Shown here piece by piece: positions 57,449-64,000 of a stretch of DNA of 64,000 nt (the stretch's first letter is position 1; every line of letters starts with the position of its first letter). A program made the translations under genes and the position numbers. The stretch spans positions 26,537,985-26,601,984 of the forward strand of contig CAIIXF020000004.1 of the NCBI GenBank assembly GCA_903813345.2, in the 5' to 3' direction. This DNA comes from Owenia fusiformis (taxonomy: Eukaryota > Annelida > Polychaeta > Sabellida > Oweniidae). The notes under the pieces were generated by a model that did no database searches, was not told the origin of the DNA, and was given only the letters and a program-made list of their open reading frames with translations.

Positions 57449-58280
57449 ATTACAGAAAATTGATGAAAGTTTGAAGCCACTTCGAAAAGTGTTGCCGTGA
57501 AAATTTCAATGGCTGTGACAAAGGACCTTGCCGGGGGTCACGTGACAGTGGCTAAGTATCGAATATCGTGCTCCAAATTGCGGTGAACTTGCCCATATGA
57601 ATATGAAAAGTGCATACGAAAAGTGCATAAAAGAATGTAAAAATTATTTGTTCTTGAAAAATGAACGTACTTTTTAGATTTATCGTATATATGAAACATA
57701 TAATGAACTCTTATTTCAAAATGTTTGGCAAATCCGAAAGTTTATCCGCATAATTTTAGTTGTCGTAAATGCCAAGCTTTTGTAATTATTAACGTAATGG
57801 TCCAATAATTATAAATGTTTGTTATATTAATGTAATACTATCCTATTGTCACGTTCTGAAAGTCAATTTCAACGTTTAGCTCTATTTCTTTGAAAATTAG
57901 AAAATATTCAGGTATCAAAAATTGGTCTACTTCCTTTTCAAAATCGGCCATATTGGGTGAGAAATTAATTTCAAATAGCCATAGAAAATCACCCCCAATC
58001 CCTATATTATAGTCAATCATTGTCATTTTTATGTTTTGTAATAATGAAGTGTATGTATTTTCAACATCTTATTACCGTTTATTTCTAATTTTCATTTTAA
58101 AATCACCTAAATTTCGTCTTCGAACTCCGCGTGAATTTTTTAGTAAATTATTTCAGAGTCTGGTGATATTCCACACTTACATTGTCCAAACACTTACATT
58201 TTCAAGTGATACTTTGAATCATTTTAATGTAAACCGTGTCTATATTATAATTTATAAGCGCTGTTATTTCTCAGTGAACA
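57449..58280. promoter_or_regulatory. Divergent DDX3-RPL8 intergenic region
   Basis: 832 bp separate the two start codons, on opposite strands, so both promoters (and any untranslated first exons) lie here. A symmetrical GGTCACGTGAC (57536-57546) containing the CACGTG E-box sits about 90 bp from the DDX3 start. TTTCTCAG at about 58267-58274, just before the RPL8 ATG, could be a splice acceptor for a 5' UTR intron, common in ribosomal protein genes. No TATA box was assigned. Confidence 0.55.
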
Positions 58281-61200
58281 ATGGGTCGAGTAATCAGGAG
58301 TCAGCGTAAAGGACCTGGGTCCGTTTTCACGGCCCACACCAAACACAGGAAAGGAGCTGCCAAACTTCGGCCAATTGACTTTGCTGAGCGACATGGATAC
58401 ATTAAAGGTGTTGTCAAGGTAAGTTCTTTTCAATTTGTCAGCTGATAACCAAATCTTTTCCTTGTATCAAAAAAGGGAGGAATATAAGGATTGCGATGAT
58501 GTTAAAAATTCTTCACTTTGACCTGAATGAATACGTGTGGTCAAATTTCAGAAATACTGAGCAAATCATTTGCCGCTTCTCTAAATGCAGAGCCTTTGCT
58601 AGAGAATGAGATGGCTTTGAATGTCGGAATGGTCGAATCCCAATCGAATGTTCTGTGACACTCATATCGAAACAATGTTTCCTGATCAACATTCATCTCA
58701 CAACATAAGTTATTTTCCTATGAATTAGAATCTTTGTTATTGCCTGCTGTTGTGTATTTTAGTGAAGTTTTGCCTTCATTTCCAGGACATCATCCATGAC
58801 CCTGGTCGAGGTGCTCCTTTGGCTCGAGTTATGTTCAGAGATCCCTACAGGTACAAGATGAGAACCGAGACCTTTGTAGCAACTGAAGGCATGTACACTG
58901 GACAGTTTGTCTATGCCGGTAAAAAAGGTAGGGATTAAATGTGAACCTAATCAAAAAATAATAGCAACAATCAAAAATTACCTTGCACATTGTTTTGTTA
59001 CTCTGTGTAGTACCAAAATGTATGGTTGTCTTATTGAACATGTTTTTGTAAGTGAAGTTGATATATTTCTGAGTTGCGATGATGTAAAAAATTCTTCACT
59101 TTGACCTGAATTCACCATGTGGTCAACCTTCACACCTGAGCAACAAAAGAAAATGCAATGTTACCAGATTTGATGATGCCTAAAAAATCATCAACAAATA
59201 GACCAAATGTTTACAGTGTGCACCTCACTCAAATTTTCTCCTCTATTTTGTTCAAATAGCTAACAGCCAAAATAAATGTTGATTGGTTCACTAAATATGC
59301 AGATTGGATGGAAATTGTGCAATTTTCTTTCAATTACAAAGAAATTTGTGTGATTCGATAAAATGTTCATAATCTATATTTTACTGCACACCTCTGAAGT
59401 GAACACTTAGTACATTGCTATTAGATTAAATGGATTGTTTAGCATAAATTCTTGTTTGCAATTTCTTCAACTTTTTCTTCCAGCCACTCTTCAAGTTGGA
59501 AACATTCTTCCTGTCGGAGGTATGCCAGAAGGTACAGTTGTGTGCTGTATCGAGGAGAAGACTGGAGACAGAGGCAAGCTTGCTAGAGCCTCTGGTAACT
59601 ACGCTACAGTTATCTCCCACAATCCAGACACCAAAAGATCAAGAGTGAAACTCCCATCTGGATCCAAAAAAGTTATACCATCTGCCAACAGAGCTATCGT
59701 TGGTAAGTAAAATATATTATATGTGTAGCATTTGAATCAAAATAAAAAGCCTTAAATTTTTCTGATAATGTTTTGGGGCATGGTTGAAAAGCCATTTCTT
59801 TGTTGGCATCATTGGTAGTACAAAATCAAAACTTTTTTATGGAAATTCACCCAACCCCATGGTCTAAAACAGAACTTGTGAAAATTCTCCAGTAGCCAGG
59901 GGTGTCTTAGGGTTTGAGTGAACCTCTTTCCTGACCATAAATTCTGTTGAAATCATTCAGTCTGCACCATTCTGAACACTTCAACTGATTTTGGGCCAAG
60001 ATTGTCCAATGTGAACCCCTGCTATTCAATTTAAAATGTAACCCCCCTCCTCCCTTGCAAAAACTGGATACAGGTCTGATAACTATACATTTGCTGCGAT
60101 GATGAGGTATAACTGTCACCTGAAGCCAGCAAGGCAGGACCAGGAGTCAAGTCCCTAAATTCCTCATCAATAGTTTCATTGTTGAACTTGTTATATTTCG
60201 ACCCATCAACTTGACTCCTGGGTAGCCTTGTATACAAGATGACTACTAGTACGGCGCACTGAGCAGCAAGCTTTATTTGAATTATTTCATATTTTTTAAT
60301 AATTAAAACTGATTTTCAGTATCTTGTACATTTCAGATTTATATAAATGGAAGTTCTATAAAACATACTCCCAAATTAAGATTTAACAAGATTTTATTAA
60401 TCTAACAATTTGTAGTTTTGAATGTCTCCTAGAATACCCTCATACAGTGAAACCTGTAAAGTGGAACACCTCTGTTAGAATACCGTAAAATCTGTTGAGC
60501 ATGCCTGATTCTGCAAGAGTTGCAACTTCAGAGATGTTCCACATGACAGGTTTTACTTTATTTACATCAACAGTAAGATCAAGCTATATCATGTGCTAAA
60601 ATTCCAGGTATTGTTGCCGGAGGTGGACGTATCGACAAGCCCCTCTTGAAGGCAGGCAGAGCCTACCACAAGTACAAGGCCAAGCGTAACTGCTGGCCTA
60701 AGGTGCGTGGTGTGGCAATGAACCCTGTAGAGCATCCCCATGGAGGTGGTAACCATCAGCATATTGGTCATGCTTCAACCGTTAAGAGAACGACATCAGC
60801 TGGTAGAAAGGTATGCATTTTTTATTTTTTATTTATTTATTTTTTTTATTCTTTATTCAATTTTAGTACATACAAATTACACATATAGTGACTGCCGAAG
60901 TTGAAAAACATTGGTATGCATTTTTAATAATCTCTGGTAGGGTGATTAAACGGAGAAACTGGAGGTATAAGGAAGATAGAATAGCCTAGAATAGCTGATT
61001 TAACTGTTGAAAATAATTTAAATCGCTGTAATTAGTGAAAGGAATTTGTTATTGCCCATATCTCAATTTCTAGAAAGTGTCGGATAACCCAATTTGTAAG
61101 TTATATATGAAACCATGAAAAGATAGCTCATATCACATCTGAGGATCATATAATAGTATACTGTATATCAAGAATTATTTCGTAAATTATTACAAAATTA

Positions 61201-61390
61201 TGCAGTTTTTCACCATTTGAGAACTCAAGTAGTTATGGGCCAAAATTGTCCCAATATGAACTCCCTGGAATTTTTTAGAACTGAACATTACAATGTTATG
61301 TATGTCTGCTTGCAGGTTGGTTTGATTGCAGCCAGAAGAACTGGTCGTCTTAGGGGATCCAAGTCCATGCAGGGAAAAGATAAAGAATAA
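58281..61390 (+). CDS. RPL8: Ribosomal protein L8 (uL2), complete five-exon gene
   Basis: Large-subunit protein near the peptidyl-transferase centre. Exons 58281-58418, 58786-58927, 59484-59702, 60608-60810 and 61316-61390 give 777 nt and 258 aa (human 257), with phases matching throughout. It starts [20 protein letters not shown], as in all animals. Conserved cores include [38 protein letters not shown] and GGGNHQHIG. His216, the position hydroxylated in human RPL8, is present. The C-terminus [18 protein letters not shown] is lineage-specific. Introns and an open frame show that it is the working gene, not a processed copy. Introns 1 and 2 host C/D snoRNAs. Confidence 0.97.
58491..58564 (+). 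ncRNA. C/D-box snoRNA candidate, RPL8 intron 1
   Basis: Stem TTGC with GCAA, C-box-like GATGATG, D' box CTGA (58523), D box CTGA (58557-58560). The 14 nt before D', TTCTTCACTTTGAC, are complementary to GTCAAAGTGAAGAA, which I recall from the conserved 28S rRNA region modified by yeast snR47 and vertebrate U36-type guides. The fifth-base rule would place 2'-O-methylation on an adenosine. Confidence 0.75.
59073..59144 (+). ncRNA. C/D-box snoRNA candidate, RPL8 intron 2
   Basis: A 72-nt paralogue of the intron 1 snoRNA: stem GTTGC with GCAAC, C-box-like GATGATG, the same TTCTTCACTTTGAC guide before D' CTGA, and D box CTGA at 59136-59139. The second guide before box D differs between the copies. 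Confidence 0.78.
59885..60082 (+). repeat. Dispersed repeat in RPL8 intron 3
   Basis: AGTAGCCAGGGGTGTCTTAG, then GTTTGAGTGAACC, CACCATTCTGAACACTT and GGGCCAAGATTGTCC. It is a diverged member of the GCCTGTAGCCAGG family. Confidence 0.55.
60085..60237 (-). other. Coding-like minus-strand fragment in RPL8 intron 3
   Basis: The minus strand reads [20 protein letters not shown] then [20 protein letters not shown] without stops. The residue mix is protein-like, unlike shadow frames nearby. An AG (ATACAAG) precedes it. It could be an exon of an overlapping gene or a retrocopy scrap. The family is not recognised. Confidence 0.2.
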
Positions 61391-61438
61391 ACTTTTAAAT
61401 AAATGGACTCTGATATTGGCATTCACTGTAAATTATCA

Positions 61439-61444
61439 AATAAA
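61439..61444 (+). promoter_or_regulatory. Polyadenylation signal of RPL8
   Basis: AATAAA about 49 nt after the stop. An earlier AATAAA overlaps the stop codon itself (61386). Confidence 0.6.
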
Positions 61445-63525
61445 GATGTCAATCCAAAGTGGAATTAAACTGCGTTTGTATTAATGTAATGTGAATAGAC
61501 CAGTTATTTTAGATGGATATAAAGGTGGCAGTAGTGTTTAAGTCAGTTTGGAAATCATACCATTTTGTGCATTTTGTCCCGTATATCGGTTAAATTAGAC
61601 TTTATTTCGATGGTAGAACATTATTAATGGTACAATGAGTATTAAGGCACTTTGATTAATTTTTGTTCCAAAGGAATTTAGTCTAGGTGCTCTTTTAAAC
61701 ATACAGTTCATGAAAATGTTATTGAAGGATGGTTATGTGCCCCATTTGTGACAACGGTATCTGACTTTACCATTGTCCGGCTATTCCGGGGTGTTCAATG
61801 TTACATGATTTTTCATGGCCGGTGTAAAAGGGTGGGAGGTCCTATCAAATTATGGTCCTACTCTCCATTGATTTATATGGTGACCTAAATACAACTCTTT
61901 CCCTCATTATCTTATACGCAATCAGGGCCAGTAAGGGTCGTTAAGAAAGGGTACAATAATCCCTGGGGGACTATCTTCTTTCACACAGCTTTGGTATTAT
62001 GTTGAAAGGAGGCCCTTACAAAACTAACAAAGATGTCTGCCTAGGTGGTATTCGATACCTGACTGCTGTTCAATCTGGGATTTGTTTAATCTACTGCCCT
62101 TACTGAGGTGGATTTCCACCAAACTGTTTTTTCTGTTTCCCTCGCAAAAATAAAAAGAACCGACAGGATTTCTACTCGGAAGCAGGGGGAATTCCTTGTC
62201 GATAAGTTAGGTTTTTTTCCTTAAAATCACGCGCATGTCATTGATAGCCAACTCATGCACAGGATGTCATTTGCATCATATGTAGAAAAAATATAATTGA
62301 CATGTTGGAAGTACAAAAGATAATTTATCATGAAAATGAGGAAGTCCTTCTTGAGAGATAAGATGAAAAATGTGCATTTAACGAATTTTGCTTCGTTTAA
62401 AAATCTGTAAAAATTGGGGTACTTCAAATCATTCGGGGGCATCATAGATTATATAGAATAAATGATTCAATTTCAAAAATAATTTTCATTTCATACTTTG
62501 GAAACGATAATGAGTTACAACCTAAGCTCTCAAGTGTGCAGACTTTTTGGTTGAATAATATAGCCCTTAGTTGCCCCTAAAAAAATACTTTTGAAGGTGG
62601 TGACGTTGCGCCTCTTTGAATAAAACCCATACCTTAGAAGAGTATAGTATCACTTCAAAAAACTTACCAAATTTTTTACCATACTGGACTGGCGTGCACT
62701 TATTCATTCAGTGAATCGTAGTAGATTTAATGCACTCACGGCTTGTACATGTTAAAATCCTCGTGTTTAAATTTAGGCTACCACCATTATTCAAAGTCTT
62801 GAAACAAGACATTCGTTTAAAGGAGCACGTAGGTTATCGCAAACAGTTTCAAACGATTCTAACTTGAATTATGAATATTTTCTGATCATGAACATGGGTG
62901 TATATTTTAGATCCATTCATTATCTTCAAGAAAAGTATATATAATGATAATTTAGTTAATCAGACCTAAGTGATATTGAAGGAGCAATGGACCAATCAAC
63001 ATACTTTTTCAAAAATGTTGACCTAATTTTCACCAAAAATGCAACCTATTATTATATTGTTGAATGCATAATTAGAATGTGCTTTGAGACATGGTCGATT
63101 TCCTAAAAGGAAAATTTGATTGCTCCAGGGACTTTGAAGATATTCAATTTGGATGACCAAAATGAACTGAAACCAATGGATAGCATGAGATTTTTCAATG
63201 GAGAAATAACATGGGGAACACTTATTTTAATGTAATTAAGTTTTTCTTTCAAGAACTATTTGATACATCAAAATAAAGAATAGTCATGCATTAAACATTG
63301 TAAAAAATGATTGCATTTTTGGTGAAAATGGGGTCAACATCTTCAAAATGGGGTCAAAAAGTGTGTTGATGGGTTAATTGCTAGTTAAATATCTCCGAGT
63401 TTGTTTGAATTTATTATTACTGTGCATAATTTTCTTTGAGATAATGAATTGATCTAAAAGATAAACTTGTCTTCATTGTCAGAAAATAGTCATAATTCAA
63501 GATATACCCTTCTGAAATTCAAGGG
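61445..63525. other. Downstream of RPL8, no gene seen
   Basis: AT-rich DNA. From about 62860 to 63505 are inverted blocks (for example TTTTTGGTGAAAATGGGGTC facing TTTTCACCAAAAATGC and GAATTATGAATATTTTCTGA facing its complement) that suggest a foldback MITE of about 650 bp. Confidence 0.45.
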
Positions 63526-63738
63526 CTAAGTGCCGATGGAAGTTCCCCTGACTTCAATTGTTGTGACTTTTTCTTTTGAAGCTATCTCAGGAGCATCTGT
63601 GTTCACAATTCCTCCACCAGATATTGCAAAACCTCGAGAAAGAATTGCCCATGGGCTGCTTTTCTCCGCTTTAACCCACAGATGACTCAGGGCTGAACCA
63701 TGCATGACGTGGACAGATGAGCGCATCTTTATGTGCAA
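63526..63738 (-). CDS. Possible terminal exon resembling exonuclease VII large subunit C-terminus
   Basis: A minus-strand frame ending at 63526 contains ALSHLWVKAEKSSPWAILSR and GFAISGGGIVNTDAPEIASK, then EKVTTIEVRGTSIGT. The phrase SPLAILSRGYAI followed by a GG.IV turn and a short beta-rich tail is the hallmark of the XseA C-terminus in bacteria; here SPWAILSRGFAIS fits it. Codons look used. A possible acceptor lies near 63728. Whether this is a eukaryotic gene, an acquired gene or chance cannot be told from one exon. Confidence 0.3.
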   Translation of the reverse strand: MHIKMRSSVHVMHGSALSHLWVKAEKSSPWAILSRGFAISGGGIVNTDAPEIASKEKVTTIEVRGTSIGT

Positions 63739-64000
63739 GGAAGTGGTGGCAATTTGGAGGGGTATAGGATGTATTCTTGCAAGAGTATGACACTTTACAG
63801 TCTATGCCACACCTGTCACACTTTCTTCCAATAGCCCCTATGCCCCTTGTACTGACTTTTGCAATGTTTAAAACTTGGGTCCGAGCTGAATTTTGCCCCT
63901 CTTTGCAAAATTAATGATTATTCCGCCAGCCATGACTCTCTGTGAATGAATGATATTCCATTGCAAAGAGGAGTAATTTGGCTTTTTGGTACATTGAATG
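63739..64000. other. Right edge, nothing recognised
   Basis: If the frame at 63526-63738 is an exon, its upstream intron and earlier exons run through here and past the window. Confidence 0.3.

Noticed and set aside
60092-60240. Third snoRNA in RPL8 intron 3 (GATGATGA at about 60096, CTGA at about 60119)
   Set aside because: The boxes are too close, no second CTGA or terminal stem follows, and the minus strand there looks more like coding sequence.
58281-61390. Processed RPL8 pseudogene
   Set aside because: Four in-phase introns, no frame lesions and intronic snoRNAs show the functional gene.

Overview
This 64 kb window is nuclear DNA of an animal, most likely a marine invertebrate. The genes have GT-AG introns, the protein families are metazoan (DDX3 helicase, ribosomal protein L8, ECHDC1), and the AT-rich non-coding DNA is crowded with short inverted-repeat transposons, minisatellites and dispersed repeats. 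The species cannot be named from the sequence. No bacterial operons, CRISPR arrays or tRNA genes were seen.

Layout. 1-2484: repeat-rich flank. 2485-7283 (+): four exons of a gene with a basic, DNA-binding-like N-terminal part and a 24-bp minisatellite that is translated as an octapeptide repeat. 8359-11377 (+): the last two exons of ECHDC1 (ethylmalonyl-CoA decarboxylase family), with a palindromic mariner derivative in the intron. 11923-12583: a GC-rich TTA-flanked MITE. 12838-32801: a direct tandem duplication. Unit A (12838-23766) has an intact leucine-rich-repeat gene on the minus strand and carries a 3.9 kb foldback transposon. Unit B (23766-32801) has the same LRR gene split by a 1.0 kb transposon, plus a TTAA element, a mariner-type element and a LINE scrap. 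Comparing the units gives empty and filled sites, so exact ends and target duplications can be read. 32802-36538: AT-rich DNA with no convincing gene.

37436-57448 (-): a complete 17-exon DDX3/PL10/Belle RNA helicase gene, reconstructed exon by exon (2391 nt, 796 aa, all phases consistent). It has an expanded RGG/glycine-rich N-terminus. Exon 8, just before the helicase core, exists in three versions: two intact 100-nt versions that look mutually exclusive, and one that opens with a stop codon. Its introns carry three related C/D-box snoRNA candidates, minisatellites next to splice acceptors, a five-fold repeat of the exon 16 acceptor, MITEs and a truncated LINE.

58281-61390 (+): complete five-exon RPL8 (258 aa), divergent from DDX3 across 832 bp. 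Introns 1 and 2 each hold a C/D-box snoRNA with a 14-nt match to a 28S rRNA site. 61445-64000: mostly empty, with one minus-strand reading frame near 63.6 kb resembling the C-terminus of exonuclease VII large subunit.

Functionally, the right half is a translation-related cluster (helicase, ribosomal protein and intronic snoRNAs). The left half shows a gene-sized tandem duplication eroded by transposons.
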